DNA of 64,000 bases, from the NCBI GenBank assembly GCA_030248215.1, contig JASANG010001630.1, positions 1 through 64,000 on the forward strand. Direction: 5' to 3'. Of this stretch, positions 37,201 to 52,200 are shown piece by piece (positions within the stretch are counted from its first letter, which is position 1; every line of letters begins with the position of its first letter). The translations under genes and the position numbers were made by a program. The notes beneath the pieces were generated by a model. That model made no database searches. It had not been told where the DNA came from and was given only the letters and a program-made list of their open reading frames with translations. This stretch comes from Enoplolaimus lenunculus. Lineage: Eukaryota > Nematoda > Enoplea > Enoplida > Thoracostomopsidae.

Positions 37201-40200
37201 TTTCGTTTCCTGAAAAATAGGGGGCTGAGAGCACCCTGGCTCCCTTGGCTACGGGCCCGGTTTTCTGAGAGCTACCAACTAGCGCATTGCAAAGCACTTT
37301 TGCGTATTTGTCCTTAGTTAAATACACTTGAAGGTTTTGGCTTGGTTTGTATGGAAATTTAAGTACATCTGTATTTATTTAACATTTTAGACAACCGAAT
37401 GGATGACACGACTGATACAAGAAATCACGATGGCATTTTCGCATTTCGACGAATCACCGCTACAAGTCAAACAACGACAAACTATGTTACTTGAAAGCGT
37501 TGTTCAACAAAGTGAAGTAAGTTACGGATTATCAGCAACCATTAGAAATGGCAGTAAACGTCACCGACGTGAAATTTGAATTAGGCGTTGAAAAGCAGCT
37601 ACAAAGTTAACACTTAAATTTTAAAATCGCAAACACTTCAGCGAACATTCTACATTTATATCGTTAAGTATGCGAAACATATCGCATTATTTCTCAAGCG
37701 AAATGAAAAAGACTTAATTATTTAGAAACAGCTGGGAAGCTAACTACACTGGCGGATTAAAATCTAATTAAGAACTGCAACTACGGGTGGCGAGCAGGAC
37801 CACCACCTGGCAGACATTTTTGCGTCCTTCCACTGTCGGAAAACGTTCTCAAAAACGTGATCCTATGTTATTGAAATTTGCCTTCTACCGTATCAAAATG
37901 ATCTTTACTCTTCTACTAATAATTCCAAAATTTACGTCTTTGATCTGATTATGTGGTCTTAGAAATATTTCGTTCATGTTTTCGTTTATTTCAAGAAAGT
38001 TCAAACCGAAATCGATGCTCGAGTTCGAGGGATCGAAACGCTAGCGTCTGAAGGTCGAATTCCACTCGGAGAACGCAACGATGTTGTCAATCAAATAACA
38101 GATGCGCATCGGCATTTTCAGTCGACAATGCAAAATTTTCAAACGTTAATTAAAATGACAGTCAAATTTTTTGATGGACTCTATCAGGTAACAAGTTTGT
38201 TCTACAACATGGAATCTTGCATGTATTTTTCTTTTTTCGTACTAAATTTTGAAGAAAGATAATGTCTATGTATTATTATCCTATTCTACTATATTTTTTC
38301 TTCCTTTCTATTTGTGAAAAATATCCATCAGATTTTATCGTGCTCTACCTAGGGTCGGAATTATTAATTTGTTATTCTTGTCCTTTAAAATTATGAAACA
38401 ATGGCTGTGTTTCTGACATCTTAATTAAATATGTATATTAGTTATACTTCAGTAATTACTTAAGTCGCCGACTTACGTCAGTGCTCAACTCTTTAAGCAG
38501 AAACAAATGAAGCACAAAAGGTAAACCATAGTCAAAACGAAAAAGTACTAATTTTGCTAATTTTGCTTTATATTAAGAAGGCGCCATAAATCTACAATTT
38601 CAATTAGACCAAGGTTAGTATCCGTGAACTGTAAATCCGTAATATATCAGATTTAGTCAGCGTGTGTAAGTACGCTTTTAAAAACGACAAAATGCTTAAC
38701 TTTAGTTTGAATGTATTCTAACGTGTGTAACACCTATCACCAGTTGATTACAGGTACTGTGAGTTTCGAACTAACCAAAATGATGGGTTTCCAAATTGAC
38801 TACATGCCACGGAAAGAAGTTACCCAGATATACATCATGAGACTTTAGTTGCGCAACTCTCGTAATTCGCACAAACGGGGAACCCATTATTATTTAGTAG
38901 CGCTGGACTGACACTAAAAGTCAGCCTTGGCATTACGGTATAAACCGGCTCTGGCCCTCCAGTAACCATTGGTAACAATAATCACATCTTTAATATATTT
39001 CAATTTAACCAATGGTGCCAGAGAAACAGAAATATCCCTTACGTTTAGAGAGTCATAAAGGTGAAACATGCGGTAAGCCATATAGCTAATCAATACCTGC
39101 TAACTACAGATAGGTGCTATACACAGTTGAGAATGCTACACTATATACAGTTGATTTTAAGGTTGACAATCGTATTCAAGAGTCGAGCCATAAATTCAGT
39201 ACAACGTATATTGGTGAATCAAACGTCCAAGCGTTACTTGAAGAACACGCCACGTTACGTGAATCAATCAACGACAAGTTGCGTTCACTTCGATCTGAAG
39301 CTGTCCATGTTGTTGATCATGTCCGCCATCAGGTATAACAAACAGGGGCGGATCCAAAATTTTTAAAAAAGGGGTCCAGTTTTTTTTAAATTTATAACAA
39401 ACAGGGGCGGATCCAAAATTTTTAAAAAGGGGGTTCAGTTTTTTCAAATTTATAACAAACAGGGGCGGATCCAAAATTTTTAAAAAAGGGGTCCAGTTTT
39501 TTCAAATGAAATTTATGTAGGATTATTATTAGCTAAAACGTAGTCGAATAATTGTATGACCAGTGGAGCAACTTGTTTATGAGATCTGTGAAAGGAGCTC
39601 AAACCAAGGGCACAAAGAGGACTCATAATGTGATGCCTTTCCTACCGAGGTTTCATGGAACAAGAAAAAGATACTTTTTCTCTCAGTTTTGAAACTTTCA
39701 GCTCAAAAATATTAGCTTCAAAACCTTTTCGGCAAAATGTACATATAAATTTTTACTGTTCATCAAATTTTTCTTTTCCGCCGCTTGCTAAAATTCAGTT
39801 TAAAACTGTAACGAATGAGTAAACGTCGATGGACGACTGATTAATTGCATAAAACAATGGAAATCTATGTAAAAATAGCTGAAATGCTGTTGAGTTTTTG
39901 TAAAATACTGCTTTGTTCGTCAGGCAGGTGGGGCACGGCTTTTAATGGACGCCCCATGGATGGCTAGAAAAAATTACACGTGGGGCGTAGTATGGGGCGG
40001 CCGCAGACCGCGCCACTACCATCTCTGTTCGAAACAAACGCACGCTTCAGGTATAGACGACAGGAGATGAAGGTGTAAGATTTTTGGTCTCGTGCCCATT
40101 TATATTTGTTATATAAATGTTATAAATATAAATTTATATTTCGAATTGCTGATAGTATAAATAAAACCGTTTGTGGATAAATAGACAGAAGAATTTAGTA

Positions 40201-43200
40201 CGCAGATTTTCGCCCCACAGCTCCAAAAGTTTTCTACAACGTTAATACAGGCTTGCTTCAAAATTTTGAAGGCTTCCAATAGGTTTCCTGACCTGTCTGC
40301 TAAGAATTCCTGTTTGCGGAAGTGATAGTGTAACTTCCAAGCTCGATGAACATGCTGTGGGTGCGGTAAAACAGAGATTTCTTCATGTTCAAACGAGATA
40401 ACTTTTGCGTTCCTTTTCGCTATTGTTTCAAATCTGGTGATTTAGTCTAAATTTTAGTTCAGTTGATTTCAGGAATATTCTGGTTCAGTTCGATTGGAAG
40501 TCGACCGAATGCCAGGTTTGGTTGATCGTCGCATGAATGAATGGGAATCGGTCTGGTCACAGCAGCGGACGTCGTTAGAGCAACGTATGCGAGATCGGGA
40601 AGTCATGCAACTGTTTAGTACTGAATATCGTGATGTAAGTTCACTGCAAAAAATGATGAGTCAAATTGACTCTCTCTGAAATAGGCTTTTCCTGATTACA
40701 TAAATTGAATCAAAATTCGACTCCGCCTGAGTCAAATTCGTCTCAATTTGTCTCTGGCGGAGTCGAATTTTGACTCAGTTTGTATATGTATGTAGGAAAA
40801 GCCTATTTCGGAGAGAGTCAATTTGACTCACCATTTTTTGCAGTGTATTCATTTGCACACAATATATTTATATATTTATTTAAATTAAAGTGACATATTG
40901 ACGCTCAAAAATAGTGGGTTAAAACGGATTTAGCTCATATTACGTGTATGATGTGTAAAAAGATTAAAAGCACAGAACTATATTCATTTCTCTTGTTCAA
41001 AATTTAAATTTTAAAACTAAACGTTTGAAATAACCAATAGCAGCATTTCTAATTGCGATTCAGCTATGGAACCGTATTGATCACTTGGATCATCGGCATA
41101 ACGTGATAATCGAGCAAGCAAGTGAAGGACCGGAAGGTACCCGATTGGCACAGACAGCTCTTACTGACTTGACCACTGATGTTCAGGTATGCATGTTTAT
41201 ATACAAATATACTGAAGCTAAAGACAGCAATGCTACTGACAGTATTGGTGCTTAAGATTTATTGAACCTGTTCTGGTTAGCATTTGTAATGAAATTTAGT
41301 GATATAGTTACAACTAGTCAGACAGCTTTGCGCAATGCGCAAACGTTAGCGAATTCACAACAGTCTGTTTCTTTTCACAGCACAACCATGTTTCTCTTCT
41401 GAGAAAATATTGTAAACAACTTAATGCTGGAAAGTAGCCCAAAATACGTTACAGATTTTATAATTAATGTTTAGCATCCAAGCCTGTAGCAAGCTCAATA
41501 TGGGCGTACAAACATATCTGTAGGGATACGCAGGATCAATAGTGTTAAGAACACAGTATGCAAAACCATAAACATTAGTTTAAGTAAATTAGATTTTAAA
41601 TATTACGTGAGTCTTAATACCATTATGCATTTGTAAACTGCAGCTATTGGCTGTAATGATTTAAAATATAATCTTAGCGGTGAATCGTGAAACTATGGAA
41701 CGATGTTCAACCTTAACTTTGTTTTAGATGACAGGGGCTGATGTAGAATGAATGTCATTGGGTGCAGGTGAACACCCACTAATATTAAGCAAGAAATTTT
41801 TATTAAATTTAAAATTGAAAAATACTTCGAATCGAACAGCATCAAACTAGTGTATGGGTCAAAGAGTCGATTCGGTTTCGAAGATTGCAATCTGTGAACC
41901 TCCTCTTAAATTTTTTCTTGATCCACACCTGGGTTTTCTTGATGTTTACACCACGTAATTTCTACCATTACAAAACTAAAGTTTTTTACTATTTTCTTTT
42001 GCCACACTTTCGAAATCTGAATTCCACCGACTCAAATTAAAATTCGGTTCGAAATTTCAGCTGACGGATATTGCCGTTAAAAAGTTTATAATGCGAGCGG
42101 AACCAATTTTGGCCGGGCCAGCACGAGATGACGTCGAATCGGCGAAAAAGACTGAAGACTTGCGTCAAAAGTGGGCTCTGTTTCGAGCAAAATTTGATCA
42201 GTTGCAGTCGAAAATAAATGCGTTCGCTGAGTACTTTGTTATCATCGAACAAGTTAGTTGTTATGTTTGTTGCGTATTAGCAAAACCGTTGATATAAGGC
42301 AACTTTCTTCATTTCTTAATGGTAGTTTTTTCTTTTACTGTGCTTATATATCTGGTTCAACCCCAATGTGAGAAATTCGTCTGAAACCGGTCGATTATAC
42401 CTTTATCAAACCTCCTCGCCCCGAAAAGATCTGGCTTAGAGAATGCTTACGCAAGCAAATCATCGGACTGGTCAAATATTTCGGGTGAAAAGATTTGACG
42501 TGCGAAAAACAAGTCTGTTACACCGGGGAAGAATCGAAGCTGAATTCGGAACATAATTGAAAATGAATATGGTTAAGTACTAATTTCTACAAAAAAAGTC
42601 TTAGATGCTTAGAGACCTAGTGAAGTTTACCCTTGAGAGACTCGGGTGAAATACACCATGTAAACAGCAGTTGCTTAACATTTAATATAAGTTGCGCATA
42701 GCCTACCCCAAAAACAGTTTCTAGCAATACAAGAACATGGTGTTATATTAAGATTATCATAAGTTTTCTTAATGCGTTTTACAAATTTTAGATTGAAATT
42801 TGGTGCCGTGAAACAACCGAGATTGTTGTGGACATTGGCCGTCGCTCACAAAATATTCGCAATTCACAAGAAGCCGAAAGTATGATTAATGAAATGGATC
42901 GGAAGCTGAAGCCGAGACAGGCCGAACAAGAAGATCGAATGTTCAAAATGGACACCGCAGCGCAATCAGTTTACGGTATTGTCGTTTGTTGATATGGCTA
43001 ATGTATAGAACAGCGCCGTAACAGTAATATAAGTGTATTCCTAAGCGTATGCCTAAGCCTAAGTCTAAGCATAAAATTGAGTTAAAACCTATTAAGCCTA
43101 AGCTTAACCCTTAGCCTGTGCAAAAAAGGGTTCAGACCTTAACCTTACCCCTATTACTGTCCGCGGAAAAATGTTTCGCCTTTGATGTTTACATGGGCCG

Positions 43201-46200
43201 TCAACTTCATAGCTTTGAATACAACCATTGTGTCTGCGTTATATCCAATCAGATTCGTAATCTCACTGGCGGATTCATGACTTCTTAATGGGGGAATCAT
43301 GGGTATATTGCGGCGAATATACGGAATCTGGATGTCGTAGGAAATAAGGTTACCTTAAGCTTTGACTCAAATGGGGCGACACTCATCCATGTTGCTTTCC
43401 TGTATCCGCCCTTGACTGCTAGAATGATTTTTCTGTTGCCGGTAACAGCGTGTATTGACTGAGAAAACAGGAAACCGTCCTGTAATTCTTATCTGCCGTT
43501 GATTAATGAATTTGTAAATGCAATGAAAAATATCAACGTCAGCAAATAAGATATGAGCTGTTACAAATTAATTCTCTTTTTGTTTACTATCGTTATCGGC
43601 TATTTTAGTTAGAAACAAGGGACCATATTCTCAAATTCATATAGCCCCTATCACCAGTCAGTAATAGGTTTTCAAACTAACGAACTGCTGAAAGGGATGA
43701 TCTTAAAATTTGCACAGAAGTAGTGTAAATTGACTGCAACCAACGTGTTGAGTTTCAATCGTTACCATTCTCTGGTTCGAAAGTTACAAGGCCTATCATC
43801 AACTGGTAATAGATGCTACACACATTTGGGAATGCGGGCAATGTTTTTGGTCCGTATCTTTTTATTTTGGCCAATGAAACGAGCGTATTCTTTAGCCAAA
43901 CAGTCACCATTGATCAATGCATCTGTGACTTTGCTATCATTTAGCGACGGCAACTAGTTTCAATTGAATACAAGTCCGTTATTGCCGAAATTGTCAGTCA
44001 ACTTCGTTGATACAGCAACCGTATTTTTTGAGCAAACAGTTGCCGTTGATCAATGCATCTGCGACTGTGCAAGAACTTGGCGACAGCAAGTCAGAACCGA
44101 AAACAAAAGAACTATTTCCAACGTTAAAACATCACTAATAAAACGACCAAATTTTTAGCCAAGCAACAGTCGGTAGTGACCAGTACATCGACGAATTCAT
44201 CAAAATTATATCGTAAATAAATTTCAGGCGAACACTGGGAACATCACGTTGGCCACGTTCGTCGCCGCTACAAAGAAATCATTGATTCGTTCCAAACGAT
44301 CCGTCGTCAACTGGTCACGTTGATGGAAACACTTCGAGAACGAGAAAAACGTGAACGGCGTGAAATTGAAGAAACCCGAATACGCGAAGAACGCATTCGC
44401 GTCGAAAGTTTACGCCGACTGGAAGCAATTCAAGTGCCTTCCACTGCGCCACGGTTTGTGCAATCGTTGAAAGATGGTCAGGTCAGCTTCTTAGAATTGA
44501 ATTTATTTACGACTTTAGTTCAAAACTGTGAACGCATCAGAGATTGTTTAGTTGCCGAAAATTAAATGAACGAGAAAAAATTTGTGCAGTCGTCCTATTT
44601 GTCTGCATTTGAGTACAAATAGTACACAACTGCTAATTTATGTGCCCGCATTCTCAAATATGTATATCATTCACCATTTGGTGACAGGTCTTGTAGCTTT
44701 TGAACCAACGATTGTAAGATTTGAGATTCAGCTAATTTTTGCATTTAAGTTGTCCTGGCGTATACCAGGCAACGATTGAGGTGATGTGGTGTGACGAACT
44801 TTGAAGCCAAAACGCTTCAGTATTTAGCACACCGAAGTCAAAAAGCTTCAGTATCCCGGACACTAAAGCTATTTTGGTTCCAGTATACTGAACCATTTTT
44901 GGCTTCAGTGTACGGGTACTGCAGCTTTCTGGCCTCAATATCCGTCACACCACTCCCATACAACAGTTTCCTGGGGTACGCATGATATTGTTGAAGTTGC
45001 ATTATTCTATCGATGACTAGTGATTCATGCTATACGTATTTTAGAATAAGAATATTTGCCCTGGATCTAAATCTTACAAAACAATTGATACATGTTGTTT
45101 CACAATTGTATATATACACAGCTGCAAAATAAAAAGTTTCAGTTGCTTTAAAATCAGAGTTCAGTAATTTTAAACGGGATTATAAATTCCAAAGCTTAAA
45201 TTGACTCTAAACAACAGATATAGCAGTGGTATTTGCCACAACAGTCTGTTGCGTTTTTAGGTTACCGAAGGTCATCGCTTTGAGTTTGTCGCTCGTGTAA
45301 CCGGACATCCGATTCCTGATATAACTTGGTATAAGGATGGTATTCCAATTGTGAACAATCCCGATTATGTGACCAGCTTTCAAGACGGTGTTTGCACGTT
45401 GCGGATTGAAGAAACGTTTGGCGAAGATTCTTCGTTGTTCACTTGCAAAGCGATGAACAGCGCAGGAACGGCCGAAACTCAGGCTCGCTTGCTTGTTAAA
45501 GGTAACTTTAAACAAGTTTCAGTAGTGCGAAAGTAAGCTATCAAGACTCGATGATGGCTCTTAGGACAAGAATATGCAACTTAGTTGAACGAAAAAGTTT
45601 TTCAAACACACAAATGTCCATGTTTGTCGCTTACACGATTTGTATCACATCTCCAGTGTAGTAGCGTAGATCAAAAACGCCACGCGTTTTTGGTACGTGT
45701 TTCTGCATAGAATGTCACAGTTGCATACTCTGTCCGATTAGTTATTATACACTCTTGGTTGACTTGGTGTGTAAAATTCAAAAAATGTTTTACTTTACCA
45801 AAAGCGGTGGATTATTTTTCGGACAATGAAAATGAACTTCAGTCAATTTCCGAAGTACAATTGATTCTACGGATTCACTTTATTTGTAGAAGCAATCAAA
45901 ATGCAACCGCCGGAATTTACCCGAAAATTATACAACGAACAAGCGACGGAAGGAACTACATTTGTCTATGAAGCAAACGTCATTGGAACACCGACTCCAG
46001 CTGTGTCATGGTACAAAGTAAGTTAAGTTTGTTCATTTTTAATCGTCAACACCGGATGAAGAGATTTATCGGAAAAATTTCAAAACCGAATGTTTTAGAA
46101 TTTCGTCAAATTAGTTATTAACTGACAAAGAAATTTAAGTACTATAAATTTTAAAAGCAACAGCTAAACTGTGCCCGTATTGTCAAATGTATGCAGCATC

Positions 46201-49200
46201 TATCACCAGCTAGCAATAGCGTTTCAATCAGACGAACTAGTGGAACTAGAGCAATTGCGAAATTTCCACTTTGCACAAAATTAGGACCATTCAAATGCAA
46301 AAATATAGCGAATTTCGAATCTCACTAGTCAGTGGTTCAAAAACTACAAGACTTGTCATTAACTGGCGATAGGTGCTACACACATTTGAAATACGGGCCC
46401 TGGTTCCAAGGTCATCTGTAAGTCACTGGTAATTGTTACTCTGGTTTAAATTAAAAAGGTCCGCTCTCTTTAGTGGCTATGGTTAATGCTTCGATTATTC
46501 TATAAGATCGCTTGCTTTATTTGACTGTTTCTGTTCCAAATTTTGAATACTGTAGTGGTCCGAATAAGACGGGGAACTGATATTTCTTTGGCCTCTTCAG
46601 AGGGTACTCTCCTGTTATTCGGTTACGGACTGTTCGTTATTTTTAACCCGCCCTCCGCCGCCCTTCGTTACTGATATATATCCGGTATTGCAACTATCCG
46701 TTGAATGAAACGTTTATTTGTCTTGTATCAAAACATTGAGCTATAATGCAACGTTATGCTTAGCTTTGTACTTTGAAACATAAGAATGCTTTAAACTTTC
46801 GAACTCAAATTTATTTGGGCCTAGAGTCATTTATGCTCTGCAATTAGTGATCATTAACATTTATTGGCCCTGATTAGGGTTTAAGGACTCTATTCGCTAA
46901 CGTACTCTTATTAGAGGTACGGTCTCCTATTGATTGGGACTCAAAATGGGCACCATTTCTTATTCGGGTCACTACAGTAGGATCAAGTTCAAATATTTAT
47001 GCTTTTGACATGGTCTAAACGAAGTAGGATCTTTTGAGAGAACGCTGTCAAGAACACTATAAAGCGTATTGAAATGTTTCCGGGCAATGCAAATTTCGCT
47101 ATTATAGTTTCCCCGTTGTATCGGTTGGAACCATGGTAAATACCAGCGGCTCTAGAATAACCTGGATCGCAGGAGTCAAAAACCGTTTTCGCATGAGGTT
47201 GCGTTCTCTCGAAATGAAATGGTGGCGTGCACCCCGGTCAGGAACCGGTATATAGGCAGGACCAGTCTTATACCAAATGTTGGACGTCTCCCACCGTCCA
47301 AAATAATAATTGCGGAGCGGTCCCAAAACTGACAACAATGTTATTTTTGACTGATTTTATATTAATCCTAGTACGAAACCTTAGTTCGAGGTGGGTCTGT
47401 TTGTAAAAATACGTTAAGCAATAATATGTCTCTGCAACTAGGAGTTTCAAATGCAGCTAAATTACGGAACGAAACTGTGCGAACGAAGCGAGCACAAACC
47501 AGACCAAGTTTTTTACGAAATCTCATGACTAAAATTCGATTCTGCCGGGCCGCAACATCAGTGGCCTCCGTCCATTTGATGTGTTTGGAGGGTTGCGATG
47601 ATTGACCCTGTACTTATATAGTAGTTATCATACAATAATAATAATGCATGTTGGTACTACACGGTCTGCACGACCCCTTTTTGAAGTTCTGCCCAAAGTT
47701 AATGACCACGCCGGGAATCGAACCTCGGCCCTCTTGCGGCGCTCGAGCCAAGCATGCAACCACTACACCACGCGGTCATTGCAACAACATCTTATACCGG
47801 TATATGTGCACAGGCATGGCAACATTTGCTTTACATACACTTACGTGTACATATACCGACAATGCAGTGTATTTGACAGAATGACACATGTGTGGATGCA
47901 ATGCCCGGTTATCAAACGTCATTTCATGACGGTGTGTGCAAATTGCGTATTGCAAGCGTTGCAATGAATGACGATGCACGGTATACGTGTCGGGCAGCGA
48001 ATCCAGCAGGCGAAGCAGTCACAAGCGCAAAACTAACCGTAGAGTGTAAGTTTTATCATAGCGAACAGTGCTCTTATACACTTTTCTTGGCCATTTACGT
48101 TATCCTACACATGGCGTTTGTTCAAAAATGGTTCGATTTTGAAATTTTTTCTACATTTTAGCTTTTGATCACCTCGATTGATCATTTCACACTGATATTT
48201 CAATTTTTGAAAACTTCGATTTTTTTAAAGTTCCTGGGTCCTCCTTAGAACCCAAGAAAATTGTGTCGAAAAGTTATTATTTATTATCCGATACCCGCAA
48301 AATATCCCATGGTATCAATTGATATATGGTTGCTTGTATACAATAACTTGACATCTATGACTTGTAAGCCAATGTCGCGTGACGTCACATGCATATTTTG
48401 TCGTCATTCCTGCTATTTAGATCACAAAACTTTGTGTTGACCTGAATGAATGAATAATTAAACCTTACAAACGAACCGTTGACATAGTACAAAATTGATC
48501 GTAGAACGTTGGTTTTACTAGAGAGATTACTGTCTGTAATATTAAAGCTGGAACGCCCCACGTACATAATTTGTGAAGTTTTAACGTAAAGGACAATAAA
48601 TACATACATTCAAATTAATTAATGAATTATGATACCGATGTTATATACAAGGAATATTATACAAAAGAGATGTAACATGGAATATATACCGATTGTGGAG
48701 ACCCGTATTTAAATTTTGACACAATCTTTAACTGGGAGATGGAAGTCGCAGTACTGCGCGCCCAGAGCCAAAAGGGGGCAGGTGGGCTTACCCCCTGGAA
48801 AAATTTGCCCCCCCCCCCCAGAAAATCTCTAGTCTTCCTTGGAATTCATTGAAAACCCTTGAATGCCTTTCCTGAACTTTTTTAGCCCCGCCTAGCAAGG
48901 TGAACTGGCTACGGGCCTGCAGCACTGATTGACTGACATGTTACTTTGCAGTGTCATAGTATTTAATAAAAGTTTTATAATTAAAGGAAGAGTTGGTTTC
49001 TAAAACCGCGTAGCATTGCAAACAAGTAAATCACGTCCGCATGTAGCCAAGGGGGGCCTGGAAAAATTGTGGTCCCCTGTAGAAAATTTTCAACCTTGCT
49101 TGTAGGTCAACGAAAACCGTTATATATGCCCTTACTGAAAACTTCAAGCCCCGTAGCAAGGTGAGCTGGCTACAAGCATGAGGTGCGTGGGAAAATAAAA

Positions 49201-52200
49201 CGGTCTGTGATTGCGACTAAATATTAGCATAAGTTTCGAATTTTCAGTTACTGCTATTTGTAAAAAATTGTTTTCGTTAACAATTGCTTAATTGCTCAAG
49301 GTTTGCATTCTGTTGCATTTTAACGTCATCGTAATTTGCCAGTAGGCCCCAAAGTTTGTGCCGGCTGTTTGGTTCATCGTTTTTTGACGTTACCTGCTCC
49401 TCGAAACGTTGCGAGAAACGTACGTTTATTTTGAGCCCAGTGACGGGTATTACACACTCGGTCTTACGATTTCGCTATGGTTGTACAATGTAGCCTTGAA
49501 CTGTTTTGCAGCCTGAGTTTACGCACAGGGCTCTCGCCAATTATATTTGGGTTAAAAATTTATTGCATTTCTTGTACGGTTTGCTGTGTTTACAAGTTAA
49601 GCATGCGGCCTTTCGTACGCCGGAACTGATATGTGTGGCTGAAAATATCACATCTGGGTGGGGGTACACGTGGACGGGTAGTAAACTCCAGTTGCTGATC
49701 CAGAAAGTTCTGTTAGAGGACGTCGCGCAATGCATAATTGCGAGAAAAGCTCGCGAGTGAATCGACCGAGAAGCTAAACGCAATTTTAGTATGTATTGAA
49801 TCTTAACACAAACTGTTGGTTTCGATGCGTGTCGGGGGTCGTAGCGCCTGTTAGCTCCCACTGGATTTGCCAGCGGTAAACATTTCCTGATACACTAGGA
49901 TGATGTTTGGAGGGCACGGTAATTACTACCACGAGGTGTTTTGCAAAAAAATCGACGTTTTGGTCGTATATAATTTGTCCGGAACACTGCTGTAAATACA
50001 TTTCATTGCGAGAAAATTGGTATAGGTGACAGCCGAGTTGACATGGTTAAATATAGTTGGTATTTCTCGTAGTTGACGCATTCATTAGTATGCAACTGCC
50101 CCTTTAGCTGGTTGTATGCATTTCGTTAAGAGTCATTGGCTGGGTGTATGAAACCTTGCTTAAATACGATTTCATACTTAAGTACTTTTGTGCTAAGCAT
50201 TTACTTAACCAATTTACCGTTTCTAAAAGCGTACTTATAAGCTAAGTAAGTACTTAAGTCACTGACCAATTTGATGCGTTACAGACTATCAGTTTAGGTG
50301 TTTAAAGCTTGATCAAAACTGAGATTGTAGACTGATCGTGCCTCTTAATATAAAGCAAAATTATGCTTAAGCAAGATTTCGGCAACCCAACCATTATCGA
50401 CGCTTGGTAAAATCTAAGATGTTTGTTAACGAGTTGACTTGGTTATATGATTATATGGTCTTCATAAATCTTTCTCATATCGATGTGAGACGGTTTCTCT
50501 GATGAATAGTTTTAAGCTTAGAATCGACCTTGGCCTATGGCTTAGGTTAACACGGTTCTACTAAATACCAGAGACTTTAGAGCGCATTGAGTACTTTGAG
50601 TTATAAGTTAGATATAAATCAGTAAAGAGCAATAAACTGTTATCAAATAAATTTCAAAAGTTGTGGTCTAAGGTCTGTTTCGTCCTATATATTCGTTCTT
50701 TTCCATTTTTCAACCAAGTTTTTGTTAGCGGCTCAAAGCACCCCCTTGTCTGGACCCTCGCTTTTTGAGTTTGGTTTGTATTTAAATGTTCTGGTTACTT
50801 GAAATGGCTAAAATGACCTGTCAGCATGAGCAGTTCCGCCATTGATACAGCAAGAAATTGCAAACATCCGAAGTTGGCCAAGCCGTTACTCAACCCACTA
50901 GTTTAGCTGTATGGACGCTGTGTCGAATGTTTAACGGGAACATAGGAGCAGGGATGGGAGTGTCGGTCTCGGTCTTGGTTTCTGTTTTGGTATGGTCTCA
51001 CATTTTTATTCCTGCTCCTATGTTAACCGAGACTAGAAGTCGAGGATTCAGCAAATGTATTATATGCTGTGTTGTTGAAGAGATTGCTGATGATTGAAAT
51101 TTTTCTCCGAAATATGAAATTTCATAGTTACGGAATAATTACGAGCAGATATTCTGAAAAAACACCAAAAAGCTGTGAAAAACACAAAAAACAATAAAAT
51201 ACACAAAAACTACAAAAAAAGCATTGAAAATCATTTATTTTGAAAATTTAATTTTTTCCGCGATGACCAAAAATTGACCGAGACCAAAACTTTTTTCGGT
51301 CTCGGTAGTCGGGCCTCGGTCTCGGTAGTCGGACCTCGGTCTCGGTAGTCGGACCTCGGTCTCGGTAGTCGGACCTCGGTCTCGGCAGTCGGATCTCGGT
51401 CTCGGTAGTCGGACCTCGGTCTCGGTAGTCGGGCCTCGGTCTCGGTAGTCGGGCCTCGGTCTCGGTAGTCGGACCTCGGTCTCGGTAGTCGGACCTCGGT
51501 CTCGGTAGTCGGACCTCGGTCTCGGTAGTCGGGCCTCGGTCTCAGCAGCGGATCCGGGAGCGAACCCCCCACCGAGACCGCCCATCGCTGCATGGGAGGA
51601 AGGGCAGTAGTCGACTGCCCCATCCTCAAAAGAGCTAAACGTCGCGCGAAGCGCCGAATTTTTTGGACATTTAATGTTGAGAGTAGCTAGACGGTGTATA
51701 CTTTAGGCAAACGTTGATACAATTTTCACATGCTGACACATAAATGGGTAAAAGCATGCGGCACAGCCCACGCCGCTTTATGTCAATACCCTTAATTATT
51801 TCATCTCGAGAAATTAACGTATGATGTGTATCTGCTTCGGCAAAATAGGTCAATGATGAATGCATTTTACGGCATAGATATATTTTTGTCACCACACTCT
51901 TTCTACTATAAGCAACGACGGACCTAACATTTTGTGACGGAACGCGAGGACGACAGGGTTTATAGGAATTACGCCTACACTTGATTTTAGAAGTTAACTC
52001 CTTGAAATTTTACTAGTTACACATCTATCAAGGGAGGAAACCGTTACAGGGATTTTGAATGTTTTCACTAGAAACGTAGCTTGAATGATTTTTATTTTAA
52101 ATTTAGAATGCTCATGATAAATTAAGATAGCAGTTTTCCTGTCGATTGCATTTTCTGCTTTGTTTTTCCGCATTACTGCTTTTACAATATAGAGTTAGTG

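Noticed and set aside
42976-45260. Possible DH-PH exons as in Trio
   Set aside because: I looked between the last spectrin and first Ig exons and saw only element-derived frames and no RhoGEF-like helices.
51231-51629. Minus-strand frames with Arg-Pro and Asp-Tyr-Arg repeats
   Set aside because: Explained entirely by the 20-bp satellite; two frames show the same peptide pattern shifted.
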